A DNA stretch of 64,000 nucleotides from Flavobacterium sp. 9 (GTDB lineage: Bacteria; Bacteroidota; Bacteroidia; Flavobacteriales; Flavobacteriaceae), in assembly GCF_002754195.1 (NCBI RefSeq), contig NZ_PEEU01000001.1, forward strand, positions 1,612,001 through 1,676,000. The letters are read 5' to 3'. The notes under the pieces were generated by a model. The model worked only from the letters and a program-made list of their open reading frames with translations. It was not told where the DNA came from and ran no database searches. The position numbers and the translations under genes are program-made. This document shows, in pieces, positions 43,176 to 52,835 of this stretch; position 1 is the stretch's first letter; every line of letters begins with the position of its first letter.

Positions 43176-43559
43176 TCAAATTCTTAAAACCTGTTGGGTA
43201 ATGTAAATAGGATTTGAATTGCCACAGAATGGCACGAAGAATTTAAAACGATTGTAATTATTTACAATAGTCTGACTTGAAAAGGAAAGGTACCATTTGT
43301 CAAGTAAACTGTAGTTTGTTGCAAAAAATTTATTCGTAAGTCCATCTTTAAGATCACCACTTCCAAGATATTCCTCTTCAAGATCTACATCGGCATCTTC
43401 GATTATTGAAGATCCCTGATCCTGATTTGTGAATTTTACACGGTGCTTTTTCTCAAGAGTATGTTGATGAAAGTTTTGAGGAGTACCAGCATTAAGATAT
43501 TGCCCTCCGCCGAACAGAAGCATATTCATGAATACTAAAAATACTATTAACTTTCTCAT
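43176..43559 (-). CDS. unknown small exported protein next to the efflux operon
   Basis: About 127 aa from ATG 43559: signal peptide MRKLIVFLVFMNMLLFGGG, then an acidic centre (EDADVDLEEEYLGSGDL) and a C-terminal segment with aromatic residues. The frame is open to an ATG at 43619, but the extra 20 residues are hydrophobic and a -7-like sequence (TACTTTCG) lies only about 10 bases before 43559 on this strand, so the shorter form is preferred. Not recognised. Transcribed in the same direction as the efflux operon, 176 bases upstream. Confidence 0.5.
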   Translation of the reverse strand: MRKLIVFLVFMNMLLFGGGQYLNAGTPQNFHQHTLEKKHRVKFTNQDQGSSIIEDADVDLEEEYLGSGDLKDGLTNKFFATNYSLLDKWYLSFSSQTIVNNYNRFKFFVPFCGNSNPIYITQQVLRI

Positions 43560-43818
43560 TTGGGTGCGAAAGTAATAAAAGATTGGAACAAAAAAAATAA
43601 AATAAGAAAGTCTTAACATGTAGAATCAAACGAAAACGTTTTCATTTTTTAACATTCTTTATTCAATAATTAAATGTGGCGTTTTATGCTAAAATGACAG
43701 AAAAGAATCGTTCAAGCTTTTAACTATTGTATTTTTCAAAAGTATTCCAGCAGAAACTGATTAAATCCACAAATACCTGATAGTCTTTATCTTATTTCAA
43801 TAAAATCCGCTACTTTTT

Positions 43819-44247
43819 CTACAGAAAAATTTCCATTATCGTAAATTCCTGTCCTTCTTTAGAGAAAATTTTATGAGTGTCTATCATTCCAAATTTCTCA
43901 TAAAATGATTTTTTATTGCTTCTTGCATTGCACCATATTTTACTTAAATTTTGCTTTTTGGCGACTTCAAAAATAAAATTTAACAATTCAGAGGCAATTC
44001 CTTTACCTTGATATTCTTCTAAAGTGGCTAGTTTTCTAAATTGCATTTCCTGATTACCAACAAAGCAAGAAACTATAGAAACTAATTTTTCCTGATCAAA
44101 AACTCCAAAATGCAAACCATTATTATCTTCTTCTAATTGTACAAATTCAATAGGTTTATCAGGCCACATTACTTTATGTCTGATTTCCCAGGTTTGAGAT
44201 GCATCGATTGTTTTAATTTCCATGATTATCTTTTTTGAAACATTCAA
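43819..44247 (-). CDS. GNAT-family N-acetyltransferase
   Basis: Up to 142 aa. The canonical GNAT layout is clear: strand QFRKLATLEEYQGKGIASELLNFIF with the acetyl-CoA loop Q-x-x-G-x-A near residues 80-85, then IWCNARSNKKSFYEKFGM with the C-terminal Tyr (FYEKFGM). The start may be the ATG at 44223, which gives MEIKTID. The substrate is unknown; the layout resembles small cytoplasmic acetyltransferases such as ElaA-like proteins. Confidence 0.85.
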   Translation of the reverse strand: MNVSKKIIMEIKTIDASQTWEIRHKVMWPDKPIEFVQLEEDNNGLHFGVFDQEKLVSIVSCFVGNQEMQFRKLATLEEYQGKGIASELLNFIFEVAKKQNLSKIWCNARSNKKSFYEKFGMIDTHKIFSKEGQEFTIMEIFL

Positions 44248-44418
44248 ATTTAAGTTTTTTAAAGATTATATTTTCTCGCTTTACAAATACGTACATTCTA
44301 TTCATTATCAAAAAGATACAAAATTAAAAAACACAGATTAACTCGAAATAAATAAGATAAATCGTTCGAATCTAATTTATAATATTTATTTTTATGTCAT
44401 CTAAAAACAAATCCAGTC

Positions 44419-44982
44419 ATGAAAAAATTCATTTTAGCAGCATTTTTGTGTATTAGTGTAAATGGCTTTGCACAATTAATACAATTTGGACCCCAGTTTT
44501 CTTATAACATAACTTCGCCACTTACTGATGATTTTAGTTCAAAAAGCTCCGGAACCGGTTATGGTGTTGCCGGATTTGTTCGGGTTAATTTATTAATGTT
44601 GTATGCTCAGGGCGAACTTGGATATGCTAAATCAAAATTTAGTCTTTCGCAAACAGGTATTGGTGAAACTGATTATGAGTTAGCCGGAAGTGATGCAACC
44701 ATACTTGTTGGTTTCAAAATCGTCCCTTTAGGAAAACTTGGAAACGTACGTCTTTTTGCCGGATATAACTGGAAGAATTATTCAGATATAAGTGCAAATA
44801 ACAATCTAAATATTGTTGCTTTCGAAAAAAACAATAGCAGTATTCTTGGTGGTGTTGGTGTCGATTTATGGAAACTTACTCTCGATTACAGATATCTTGC
44901 AGGCGTTACAGATCTTGATCCTTCAGGAAGAAATATAAAAACTGCAGTCTCAAATTTCTCACTTGGATTTAAGTTCTTGTAA
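44419..44982 (+). CDS. small porin-like outer-membrane beta-barrel protein
   Basis: 187 aa. The signal peptide (about 1-18, ending NGFAQ) is followed by alternating strands with aromatic girdle residues (LIQFGPQFSYNITS, VNLLMLYAQGELGYAK, VRLFAGYNWKNYS) and a terminal ALGFKFL-like strand (NFSLGFKFL). This matches the 'outer membrane beta-barrel' (OMP_b-brl) family of eight-stranded barrels. Single gene ending at a palindromic terminator. Confidence 0.85.
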   Translation: MKKFILAAFLCISVNGFAQLIQFGPQFSYNITSPLTDDFSSKSSGTGYGVAGFVRVNLLMLYAQGELGYAKSKFSLSQTGIGETDYELAGSDATILVGFKIVPLGKLGNVRLFAGYNWKNYSDISANNNLNIVAFEKNNSSILGGVGVDLWKLTLDYRYLAGVTDLDPSGRNIKTAVSNFSLGFKFL

Positions 44983-45000
44983 AAATATTTTATCATATAA

Positions 45001-45032
45001 AAAAAGGGAATCAAAATTTTGATTCCCTTTTT
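45001..45032. terminator. perfect 32-bp palindromic bidirectional terminator
   Basis: Arms 45001-45016 and 45017-45032 are perfectly complementary (AAAAAGGGAATCAAAA on the left). It lies between convergent genes and abuts the stop of the minus-strand gene. Confidence 0.9.
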
Positions 45033-45659
45033 TTATTCGTCTACTTTGATATAAAATCGCTCTTGATTATCGCTTTTTATTTCTTCAGTACCATTTTCAT
45101 CTTTTTTTGCAACGTTAATTACATGCATTTCATTTGAACTATCATTTATTGAACAATGCCAAATATTACCGTCTGATAAGATTACATTCGAGAATGAAGC
45201 ATCTTCTGAATTCTCTCCGTTATAATAAACTAAATCCTCTGTTTTTATAAGTTTCTTTTCTTGTGTTTTCTTATTTTTTTCGAAATATAAAATCTGTGTT
45301 TTATTAATTTCTACAAGCTTATCCGAAGTTTTTCCTGCATTAATACTTGCCTGATCAACCGCCCAACCTGGTTTGTTTCCAACCTTTTTCCAGGTACCCA
45401 ATGCTTGATCTAATAATCTCTCTCTTAAAATAACTCGCAAAGAATCTACTTTTTTAAGAGATGCAATACCAATCTCGTTCTCTGGTATAACTCTGGCAGC
45501 AATGTAATATAGATCGATAGCTTTCTTAAAATCAGCTTTCTTAAAATAAGAAACAGCTAATTCATATCTATTTTTCTGGAATGTAATTTTAGAATTGTTT
45601 TGAGCAAAAATCGGAATACTTAATAATAAGATAACAATAAGAAAATAGAGTTTTTTCAT
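45033..45659 (-). CDS. exported TPR plus lipocalin-like protein, paralogue of 49642-50265
   Basis: 208 aa. Signal peptide (about 1-19, ending IFAQ), then one TPR-like pair of helices (NRYELAVSYFKKADFKKAIDLYYIAARVIPENE) here marked by AVSYFKKADFKKAIDLY, then a strand-rich domain from ALGTWKKVGNKPGWAV onward resembling a small lipocalin-like fold. The protein at 49642 has the same order (LSYFQKKQFNKAVEPL, then IIGTWNLSGNEPTWV). Function unknown. Confidence 0.65.
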   Translation of the reverse strand: MKKLYFLIVILLLSIPIFAQNNSKITFQKNRYELAVSYFKKADFKKAIDLYYIAARVIPENEIGIASLKKVDSLRVILRERLLDQALGTWKKVGNKPGWAVDQASINAGKTSDKLVEINKTQILYFEKNKKTQEKKLIKTEDLVYYNGENSEDASFSNVILSDGNIWHCSINDSSNEMHVINVAKKDENGTEEIKSDNQERFYIKVDE

Positions 45660-45764
45660 TTTTTCAGTATGTTTTTTTTCTTACAAACGTAATTTATTAA
45701 TTCAACATACTTTTATGGTTTTCCGTATTTTTTTAATTTTAACACATTACCATTAATACAAGCG

Positions 45765-45801
45765 TCAGAAAGGAATCTATTACATTTAAACTCCTTTCTG
45801 A
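45765..45801. terminator. hairpin at the end of the ACT-domain gene
   Basis: TCAGAAAGGA (45765-45774) pairs perfectly with TCCTTTCTGA (45792-45801). No good T-run follows on the minus strand, so terminator function is uncertain. Confidence 0.4.
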
Positions 45802-45835
45802 TGTTATTTATTTTAACAAAAAAAGATACTGAAAA

Positions 45836-46228
45836 TTATTCTGAAAATGCATTTAGAACTTTCATTGCTTTCTCTGTATCATTTGTATTCACAAAAATAT
45901 GGTCGTGATAAAAAGCTGCTACAACATTACAGCTAATTCCATTTTGTGAAAGTGCTTTAGAAAATGCCGCGGTCAAACCAACAGCTTCTAATGACGAATG
46001 CACTGTAAGCGTTATCCATGACATTACAACCGAATATTCAAGATTTAATTGTTCTGCTATTTCCTTTTTAAGAATTAATGTGACGGCTTCTTTTTCTTTA
46101 AAGAACATTTCGATATCATCCAAGTTGAGGTTTTCTAATTTCTCAACTTTACAAAAAACATAATCGCCAACATTATGTTGAGGTTTCATGCTTTTAAGCA
46201 ATTTCTCCAGATCTTTTTCTCCTGACAT
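45836..46228 (-). CDS. ACT-domain protein
   Basis: 130 aa. The C-terminal half (about 68-128) reads as an ACT domain (WITLTVHSSLEAVGLTAAFSKALSQNGISCNVVAAFYHDHIFV, here marked by LEAVGLTAAFSKALSQNGI and HDHIFV), preceded by a smaller domain with YVFCKVEKL. It is a small stand-alone amino-acid-binding regulator type also annotated as DUF/ACT_3. It lies 22 bases after the esterase gene and may be co-transcribed. Ligand unknown. Confidence 0.75.
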   Translation of the reverse strand: MSGEKDLEKLLKSMKPQHNVGDYVFCKVEKLENLNLDDIEMFFKEKEAVTLILKKEIAEQLNLEYSVVMSWITLTVHSSLEAVGLTAAFSKALSQNGISCNVVAAFYHDHIFVNTNDTEKAMKVLNAFSE

Positions 46229-46250
46229 TCTGTATTTTATTAAATTAAAA

Positions 46251-47507
46251 TTATTTTAGTTTTTCTAGTTTTCCTTTTGTTTCCGGAAAGTTTTTATCCA
46301 AAACCAATACTTTTTCATAACTGGCAATTGCGTTTTTCTTATCTCCATTTGCTTCATAAAAATCTCCAAGTGAGTCGTACACATTTGGGCTTTCGGGATA
46401 ATTGACAACATTCAATTTGAACAAATAACCAGCTAAATCCATATCTTTTTTACCCAAAGACATATAACCATAAGAATTTACCGTATTTTCAGGAATAGCT
46501 ACTTTGTATCCTAAATGTTTCGATACATTATCAAAATGCTTTTCAATTTTAGCAAAAACAGTTTTATCAAAATTAATCTGTTCCGGAATTGAAAGTTTTA
46601 ATTGATTGAATTTAAATATAAAACGAAGACCATCATAAGTTGCGATCAATGGAACTGATCCGTGATTATCGTCGTTATAATATTTATAATCATAATTCAG
46701 ATTGCTTTTTTTATTCCTGACGAAAAAATCATTCAAATCTAAAATTCCTCTGATATGTCTTGTAAAAGCTGTAGTATCTTTTCGAACTTTTACAACATTC
46801 ATATTATCGTCCATTGTATTTGCAGCTGCCATAAATAGTGAAATATTAGTGAGATCTTTATTCGCCAGCTTTTTTTGAGTTTCGGCTAAAAATTTCTGAT
46901 GATCCCACCACATACTCGGATCTATAGCAATATAAGAATTGAATAAATTACTGTGATTTGTCAAAATATTAATCGCTGTTAATCCTCCAAAAGAATGTCC
47001 AATTAAGGTTTTATAAGGTGCTGCAGGATATTTATTATTGATATACGGAATCAGTTCTTTTTCCAGAAACTCAACAAACTTTTCACCTCCGCCAGATTGT
47101 TCGCTTAGATTTTTAGGTACAAAAGGAAGATCAATATCTGAATGTGTAGGTGTTAAATCTCTGTTTCTGTTGGTGTTCGTAATTCCCACCACAATCATTT
47201 CCGGACAGTTTGTGTTTCCGTTTACTTCGCTCATTTCTTCAATAATTCCCACGACAGAACTAAAATGTCCGTCACCATCAAGTACATAAACTACTGGATA
47301 TTTTTGTTTTGCAAAACCATTATTTTGTGCACTTTTAGGCAAATGAACCCAAATTTTTCTATTCTCATTTAAGACTTTGGAAGCAATACTATCAACGATT
47401 CCAATCTCGATTTTGTCTTTTTTCTGAGCTAAAGCAAAACTGGTCAATAACATAAAAAAACTTACGACTATTATCTTTTTTCTAAAAGCATTAATTGAAC
47501 GATCCAT
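46251..47507 (-). CDS. exported alpha/beta-hydrolase esterase with C-terminal TPR
   Basis: 418 aa. Signal peptide (about 10-28, ending FALAQ), then a putative-esterase (esterase D/IroE-like) domain with YPVVYVLDGDGHF near 70-82, nucleophile Ser172 in IGHSFGG and the catalytic His region NDDNHGSVPL near 290. A TPR-like pair lies at the C-terminus (SLGDFYEANGDKKNAIASYEKVL marked by GDFYEANGDKKNAI). Members hydrolyse esters, including siderophore or short acyl esters. The substrate is not evident. Confidence 0.85.
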   Translation of the reverse strand: MDRSINAFRKKIIVVSFFMLLTSFALAQKKDKIEIGIVDSIASKVLNENRKIWVHLPKSAQNNGFAKQKYPVVYVLDGDGHFSSVVGIIEEMSEVNGNTNCPEMIVVGITNTNRNRDLTPTHSDIDLPFVPKNLSEQSGGGEKFVEFLEKELIPYINNKYPAAPYKTLIGHSFGGLTAINILTNHSNLFNSYIAIDPSMWWDHQKFLAETQKKLANKDLTNISLFMAAANTMDDNMNVVKVRKDTTAFTRHIRGILDLNDFFVRNKKSNLNYDYKYYNDDNHGSVPLIATYDGLRFIFKFNQLKLSIPEQINFDKTVFAKIEKHFDNVSKHLGYKVAIPENTVNSYGYMSLGKKDMDLAGYLFKLNVVNYPESPNVYDSLGDFYEANGDKKNAIASYEKVLVLDKNFPETKGKLEKLK

Positions 47508-47546
47508 ATATTTTATTTTTTTGATTAGTTTATAAACTTATATTAT

Positions 47547-47583
47547 AAAAAAAAGGCGCCTTTCCCAACAGAAAAGACGCCTT
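47547..47583 (-). terminator. terminator of the M1 peptidase gene
   Basis: AAGGCG (47553-47558) pairs with CGCCTT (47578-47583), extended by CCTTT/AAAAG, with a T-run on the minus strand. Confidence 0.75.
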
Positions 47584-47598
47584 CTTGAATGCTTTTTT

Positions 47599-49482
47599 TT
47601 AATTAGCAGACCAAGTATTATTTGAAGGCGTGGCATCCATAAAAATACCTCCATCTAAAACAACTTGCTTGATTGGTTTTTTGTTTTTCAAAATAACTTT
47701 CGCCAATTTCTGATTTGCTTCCCAAACCGCTGGTGTTTGATGTACAGTTTCTTTTGTATTATCCTGATATGTAACAACTACATCAAACGGAATTGCAAAA
47801 CCTCCTTCATTTGCAACGGTAAGGACACTTTTATCAACATTTTTTACTGAAAGATCAATGTAATTATTCGTAAAAAACCAGTTATTAAAAAACCAATTCA
47901 GGTTTCTTCCTGAAGCGGTGTTTATCGAATTAAAATAATCCCACGGAATTGGGTGTTTCCCATTCCAATTATCCATATAAGCGTGTAATGATTTCTTGAA
48001 CAAATCATCTCCAAGCATATCTTTTAAAGCCAGATAAGAAAGAGAAGCTTTTCCGTATGAATTATTACCATAACCCGGGCCAGAAACTTGCGTAGACATT
48101 GTGATTATTGGCTGATCTTCTTCACTTGATACATCGGTTATATAATCTTTTACTCTAAACTCTTTATAGAATTTATCTGCAGCTTCTTTACCATGTTCTG
48201 CAATACCTATTAAATATTCAAAAGTAGTTGCCCAACCTTCATCCATAAAAGCATAACGCGTTTCGTTGATTCCCATGTAAAATGGAAAATAAGTATGCGC
48301 CACTTCATGATCCTGAACTAATTGTGAAAAAACAGGATCGCCAATTTGCGAATCATTACACATCATTGGATACTCCATATCTGCAAAACCTTGAAAAGCA
48401 GTCATTTTAGAAAACGGATAAGGAACTCCCGGCCAGCTATTCGAAAAGAAATCTAAAGCAAATTGATTGTTTTTTATCGAGTTTACAAAATCAGTTCCTT
48501 TTACATCATAAGCAGCTTGAACACTAGCACGACGATTTGTCTTTTTATCGACCAAAACACTGCTCGCATCCCATAAATAATGATCACTTAATCCAAAACA
48601 AACATCTGAGATATTTTTGGCTTCAAACTTCCATACATTCCAATCATTTTGTTTGGTAACAATTCCGCTTTTTAGTTCTGTTTCGTTTGCGATATGCATA
48701 ATTTCATCAGTAACATATGATTTTTTCAAACGAGCCGAAAATTCAGGCTGCAAAACCTCATCTGGATTTAATAAATCTCCAGTTGCATAAACCACATAAT
48801 TTTTAGGCGCTTTTACAGTAAAGCTATAATCATTAAAATCATTATAAAACTCCTGACGATCTGTATGCGGCAATCTGTCCCACATATTATAATCATCAAA
48901 AACAGAAACACGAGGATAACTATAGGCTACAAAAAAAGTAGTTTCATCGATTTGTCCTTCTCTCCCACTCTCTTTTGATAATGGATAATTCCAATCAATA
49001 GAAATTGTAGCTTTAGAATGAGGCAAAATTGGCTTGTTCATTTTTACATTTCCAACTGTTCCCCAGCTTCTTGCATCTTCTTTATAAACTTCACCTTCAA
49101 TTTTCAAAGACGTAATCGTTAATCCGTTACTTAAAAAATCATCATTTACACTTGCGCTTCTTGGCGAAGAAGGTTTGTGAAGATTATTTACAAATCTAAC
49201 TGCCAAATTTCTTAGCGTATCATTACTATTATTTTCATAAACGATAGTTTCTGTTCCGCTAACCAATTTAGTTTTTGGGTCGACAGAAATATCCATAGTA
49301 TATTTTCCGTGATTCTGCCAATAGTTTTTTCCTGGTTTTCCATCTTTCGAACGCGTACCTTTTTCGTAAGCTTCTTTTATATTTCTAGGCATATAAAGCT
49401 CTTGTGCAAAGCCATTTTGCACCAAAAACAGTAATGTAATAAATACAAATTGGAATGTTTTTTTTTCCATAAGTGGTTTCAA
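47599..49482 (-). CDS. secreted M1-family zinc aminopeptidase
   Basis: 627 aa. Signal peptide (about 5-26, ending NGFAQ), N-terminal beta domain, then the gluzincin motif HEVAHTY with His392, Glu393, His396 and, 19 residues on, Glu415 in DEGWA. This is the exact M1 spacing. The substrate-binding exopeptidase motif appears as GFADMEYPM rather than GAMEN, typical of this Bacteroidota subgroup. It removes N-terminal residues from peptides outside the inner membrane. Single gene with its own terminator. A start at the internal Met5 is equally possible. Confidence 0.9.
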   Translation of the reverse strand: MKPLMEKKTFQFVFITLLFLVQNGFAQELYMPRNIKEAYEKGTRSKDGKPGKNYWQNHGKYTMDISVDPKTKLVSGTETIVYENNSNDTLRNLAVRFVNNLHKPSSPRSASVNDDFLSNGLTITSLKIEGEVYKEDARSWGTVGNVKMNKPILPHSKATISIDWNYPLSKESGREGQIDETTFFVAYSYPRVSVFDDYNMWDRLPHTDRQEFYNDFNDYSFTVKAPKNYVVYATGDLLNPDEVLQPEFSARLKKSYVTDEIMHIANETELKSGIVTKQNDWNVWKFEAKNISDVCFGLSDHYLWDASSVLVDKKTNRRASVQAAYDVKGTDFVNSIKNNQFALDFFSNSWPGVPYPFSKMTAFQGFADMEYPMMCNDSQIGDPVFSQLVQDHEVAHTYFPFYMGINETRYAFMDEGWATTFEYLIGIAEHGKEAADKFYKEFRVKDYITDVSSEEDQPIITMSTQVSGPGYGNNSYGKASLSYLALKDMLGDDLFKKSLHAYMDNWNGKHPIPWDYFNSINTASGRNLNWFFNNWFFTNNYIDLSVKNVDKSVLTVANEGGFAIPFDVVVTYQDNTKETVHQTPAVWEANQKLAKVILKNKKPIKQVVLDGGIFMDATPSNNTWSAN

Positions 49483-49570
49483 AATTTTGATTGTTTAATA
49501 CTGATTATCATATTAGATGAGTTTTCTAAATGAATGTTACAATTCTGTATAAAATTATATCATTTTAAAT

Positions 49571-49609
49571 AAAAAAAAACATCTAATTCTTAAAAAGAAG
49601 AAGATGTTT
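49571..49609 (-). terminator. terminator of the 49642 gene
   Basis: AAACATCT (49577-49584) pairs with AGATGTTT (49602-49609), with a T-run on the minus strand. Confidence 0.7.
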
Positions 49610-49641
49610 GTAAATATAAAACCCACAATAAGAATTCTATT

Positions 49642-50265
49642 TTATTTAACTCTACTATAATATGCTTCTTTATTTTCTAAATCGATCGCTTTTTTTCCTG
49701 AAGAAGTCACATCACCACTATGAATTAAATGAAGACTATTTAGAGATTCATCTACAATAAAAGCCCATAATTCGTTATCTGAATTTACAATTTCTGTAAC
49801 AGAATCATTATTTTCAAGAACATCATAAAATTCCATTTTATCTGTTTTAATCAGTCTGGTTTCTTTTGTTTTTACATTTTTTACATAAAAAGCAATTTCT
49901 TGATTTGTAACAACCATCAAGGTATCATTAAGCTTGGTGTTTTTTGATTTTTTGTATACCCACGTTGGTTCATTACCGCTTAAATTCCAGGTTCCAATTA
50001 TCTTATTAACGAAACTATTTCTGATAATAGGTTTGAGTATATCTATTTTAATCTTTGATTCTTTGCCAATTTCCGATTTGGGATTAATTTTATAAGCAAA
50101 TAAAAGAGGTTCAACAGCTTTATTAAACTGCTTTTTTTGAAAGTAAGATAATCCTAAATTATATTTATTTTCCTGAAGCCACATTTTTTTATCGTTTTGA
50201 GACCAGGAGTTTAATGCAAATAAGAGAAGAAATGCAATTGTAAATTGTTTCATTTTAGACTTCAT
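49642..50265 (-). CDS. exported TPR plus lipocalin-like protein, paralogue of 45033-45659
   Basis: 207 aa. Signal peptide (about 5-22, ending SWSQ), TPR-like helices LSYFQKKQFNKAVEPLLFAY, then the domain starting IIGTWNLSGNEPTWVYKK and ending EAYYSRVK. Same architecture and spacing as the 45033 protein, so an intragenomic duplication within 4 kb. No known function; an envelope location is expected. Confidence 0.65.
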   Translation of the reverse strand: MKSKMKQFTIAFLLLFALNSWSQNDKKMWLQENKYNLGLSYFQKKQFNKAVEPLLFAYKINPKSEIGKESKIKIDILKPIIRNSFVNKIIGTWNLSGNEPTWVYKKSKNTKLNDTLMVVTNQEIAFYVKNVKTKETRLIKTDKMEFYDVLENNDSVTEIVNSDNELWAFIVDESLNSLHLIHSGDVTSSGKKAIDLENKEAYYSRVK

Positions 50266-50344
50266 TTTTTATAAATTAAAAATGTAGTAAAAGTAATACA
50301 ATATATTTATTTTGAAAGAAAATACATCTAATATTATTTTAAAA

Positions 50345-50379
50345 ATAAAAACCGTCTAATTCTATACAGAAAAAGACGG
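50345..50379 (-). terminator. terminator of the aldehyde dehydrogenase gene
   Basis: CCGTCT (50352-50357) pairs with AGACGG (50374-50379), with a T-rich tail on the minus strand. Confidence 0.6.
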
Positions 50380-50407
50380 CGTCTACAATTAATATATAAC
50401 CTCGGAA

Positions 50408-51988
50408 TTACAAAATATAATCGGTATTTATAAAATTCGATTCTTTGCTATTTAATAGCTCTTGCAGAATTTCATTATTATAAGCGATATCTTTTGAAGC
50501 CACGAACGTACGAATTGAGAATGAACGCAAAGCATCAGGAATACTCAAAGTTCCTACAGCAGAGTCTTTACGACCAGTAAATGGGAATGCATCCGGTCCT
50601 CTCTGGCAAGAACTGTTCAGGTTTACTCTACAAACTAAATTTACTAAAGCATCGATAAGCGGTGCCAAAGTTTTAATATCTTTCCCGAATAAACTTACTT
50701 GTTGTCCGTAGTTTGATTCGGCCATATCTTCAAGAGGTTCGTTTATATCTTTGAAAGAAATAATTGGCACAACCGGTCCAAATTGTTCTTCATGATACAC
50801 ACGCATATTTTTATTTACAGGATAAAGAACTGCAGGAAAAATATAATTCTCTGTATGTTTCCCTCCTTTTTCATTCAATATTTTAGCACCTTTATGTGTT
50901 GCGTCATCAATCAATCCCTGAATATAAGCTGGTTTATCAGTTTCAGGAAGCGGCGTTAACGAAGCACCTTTTTCCCAAGGATTTCCAAATACCAACGCAT
51001 CTACTTTTTCAGAGAAACGTTTATTAAATTCTTCAGCAATCGATTCATGAACATAAAGTACTTTTAAAGCCGTACAACGTTGTCCGTTAAAAGACAAAGT
51101 TCCTGCAATACATTCCTGAATTGCCAAATCTAAATCGGCATCCGGTAAAATAATCGCTGGATTTTTTGCTTCTAAACCTAAAATCAAACGCAATCTGTTT
51201 TTGTTTGGATGTTGATCCTGCAATGCAATCGCAGATTTACTGTTTCCGATTAATGCTAAAACATCAATCTTTCCAGATTTCATAATTGGAGAAGCCACTT
51301 CGCGACCTCTTCCATAAACAATATTGATAACACCTTTTGGAAAACTGCTTCTAAACGCTTCCAACAATGGCGAAATACATAAAACGCCATGTTTTGCAGG
51401 TTTAAAGATTACAGTATTTCCCATAATTAAAGCCGGAATCAACAATGAGAAAGTTTCATTAAGAGGATAATTGTAAGGTCCAAGACACAATACAACTCCA
51501 AGAGGTCCACGGCGAATCATCGCATTTACACCTTGTACTTTTTCAAAATGCGCGCTGCGTCCGTTTAATTCTTTGTAACTATCAATAGTATCCTGAATAT
51601 ATTCTACAGTTCTGTCAAATTCTTTTTGAGAATCGCCAAGGTTTTTTCCAATTTCCCACATCAAAAGTTTCACAACTTCCTCACGTGTTTCCTTCATTTG
51701 TCTCACGAAGTTCTCCATACATTTTATACGATCAACCACTTTCATAGTTGGCCATAAACCTTGTCCTTTATTATAGGCAGCATTTGCAGCTTCAACAACT
51801 TCGGCAGCTTCTTTCTCTGCCATAAACGGAATCGATCCTAATAAAGTTGGTGTATATTTTTCTGTAGATGAAATTGTAGAAAAAACAGGTGTGGTTTGCC
51901 CTGTCCATTGTTTTAATTCTCCGTTTACAAGATAAGTATCTTGATTTATAAGGGTTTTGATTTGAAATTCTTCGGGTATTAAACTCAT
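50408..51988 (-). CDS. gapN: aldehyde dehydrogenase, probably NADP-dependent glyceraldehyde-3-phosphate dehydrogenase
   Basis: 526 aa, ALDH superfamily. The catalytic Cys305 is in [11 protein letters not shown] and the general-base Glu in LGLEAKNP near 270. The N-terminal substrate domain is preserved. The C-terminal stretch [18 protein letters not shown] followed by ALRSFSIRT is characteristic of the GapN-like branch (non-phosphorylating GAPDH giving 3-phosphoglycerate and NADPH). No signal peptide; cytoplasmic. Monocistronic between two terminators. The precise substrate assignment needs a phylogeny; another ALDH activity is possible. Confidence 0.75.
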   Translation of the reverse strand: MSLIPEEFQIKTLINQDTYLVNGELKQWTGQTTPVFSTISSTEKYTPTLLGSIPFMAEKEAAEVVEAANAAYNKGQGLWPTMKVVDRIKCMENFVRQMKETREEVVKLLMWEIGKNLGDSQKEFDRTVEYIQDTIDSYKELNGRSAHFEKVQGVNAMIRRGPLGVVLCLGPYNYPLNETFSLLIPALIMGNTVIFKPAKHGVLCISPLLEAFRSSFPKGVINIVYGRGREVASPIMKSGKIDVLALIGNSKSAIALQDQHPNKNRLRLILGLEAKNPAIILPDADLDLAIQECIAGTLSFNGQRCTALKVLYVHESIAEEFNKRFSEKVDALVFGNPWEKGASLTPLPETDKPAYIQGLIDDATHKGAKILNEKGGKHTENYIFPAVLYPVNKNMRVYHEEQFGPVVPIISFKDINEPLEDMAESNYGQQVSLFGKDIKTLAPLIDALVNLVCRVNLNSSCQRGPDAFPFTGRKDSAVGTLSIPDALRSFSIRTFVASKDIAYNNEILQELLNSKESNFINTDYIL

Positions 51989-52029
51989 AATTTGGTAATT
52001 TATGTTTGGTTATTAATAGCATTTAAACG

Positions 52030-52058
52030 AAAAAAGAGGCTTTTTGCGCCTCTTTTTT
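52030..52058. terminator. terminator between the rhodanese and gapN-like genes
   Basis: Stem AAAAAAGAGGC (52030-52040) pairs with GCCTCTTTTTT (52048-52058), A-run and T-run on both sides. Confidence 0.88.
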
Positions 52059-52065
52059 CTATCTT

Positions 52066-52377
52066 TTATGGATTCACTGTTTCCCCTTCCCAGTCCAGGA
52101 TTCCACCAAGCAAATTGTAGGCATTATTTATACCTAACTCATTCATTATCTGACATGCTTTAGCACTTCTGGCACCAGAACGACAATACACATAATAGTT
52201 TTTGTTTTTATCTAATTCTTCGATTTCATAAATAAAACCTTGTCCTTTATTAATGTCGATATTTACAGCATTTTCGATATAGCCGTCATTAAATTCGTCT
52301 TCAGTTCTTACGTCAAGTATAACTGCATTCTCGTCAGCGTTAAGCTGATTAACCCAATCTTCTTGTGATAAATTCAT
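52066..52377 (-). CDS. single-domain rhodanese
   Basis: 103 aa, one rhodanese domain. Typical words ILDVRTEDEFNDGYIENAVNI, and active-site loop YCRSGARSAKA with catalytic Cys near 68. It carries sulfane sulfur as a Cys persulfide in the cytoplasm. It is divergent from the Crp/Fnr regulator at 52836 and in the neighbourhood of other sulfur genes (53708, 62005, 63530). Confidence 0.92.
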   Translation of the reverse strand: MNLSQEDWVNQLNADENAVILDVRTEDEFNDGYIENAVNIDINKGQGFIYEIEELDKNKNYYVYCRSGARSAKACQIMNELGINNAYNLLGGILDWEGETVNP

Positions 52378-52613
52378 AATAAATGTGTTTTTGTAAAATT
52401 ACGACGTTTCTATTAATTAAAAACGTGCCAAATGCGATTTCGATTATTATTCTCAGAAAACGTTTTAGAGAAAGGATTATAATCAGTGAAAGACAAATTT
52501 ACTTACTATTTTTAAAAATATAGTCTATAAACTCGATCGAAAATAGGATTTTTTCATTTCTCTTTTTACATCTTAAATATAGTTTTCTGATAATTTATCC
52601 CATTCCAATCTGC

Positions 52614-52621
52614 TATCTTTG
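52614..52621 (+). promoter_or_regulatory. -7 box TATCTTTG far upstream of the Crp/Fnr gene
   Basis: TATCTTTG fits TAnnTTTG but is 215 bases from the start codon at 52836. The space between is filled by two dispersed repeats, as if they had inserted into the 5' UTR. It may alternatively serve no gene. Confidence 0.4.
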
Positions 52622-52662
52622 TAAAAAATTATAGTTTTTAACCTTAATTTGATAAAAAATGT

Positions 52663-52815
52663 TTGCCACGAATTGCACGAATTCTCACGAATTTAGTATG
52701 CTGAAATTTATTTTTTGCCACAGATTAAAGGATTAAAGTGATAAAAATATTTTAGCATTTGATTAAAAAAAATAAATCTGTGCAAACCAGTTCAATCTGT
52801 AAAATCTGTGGCCCA
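52663..52815. repeat. two dispersed repeats before the Crp/Fnr gene
   Basis: First, CACGAATT-family words at about 52665-52692 (GCCACGAATTGCACGAATT). Second, an element bounded by GCCACAGATT (52717-52726) and its exact complement AATCTGTGGC (52803-52812). Otherwise 52378-52835 is AT-rich and non-coding. Confidence 0.7.
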
Positions 52816-52835
52816 ATAATTACAACACATAACCA

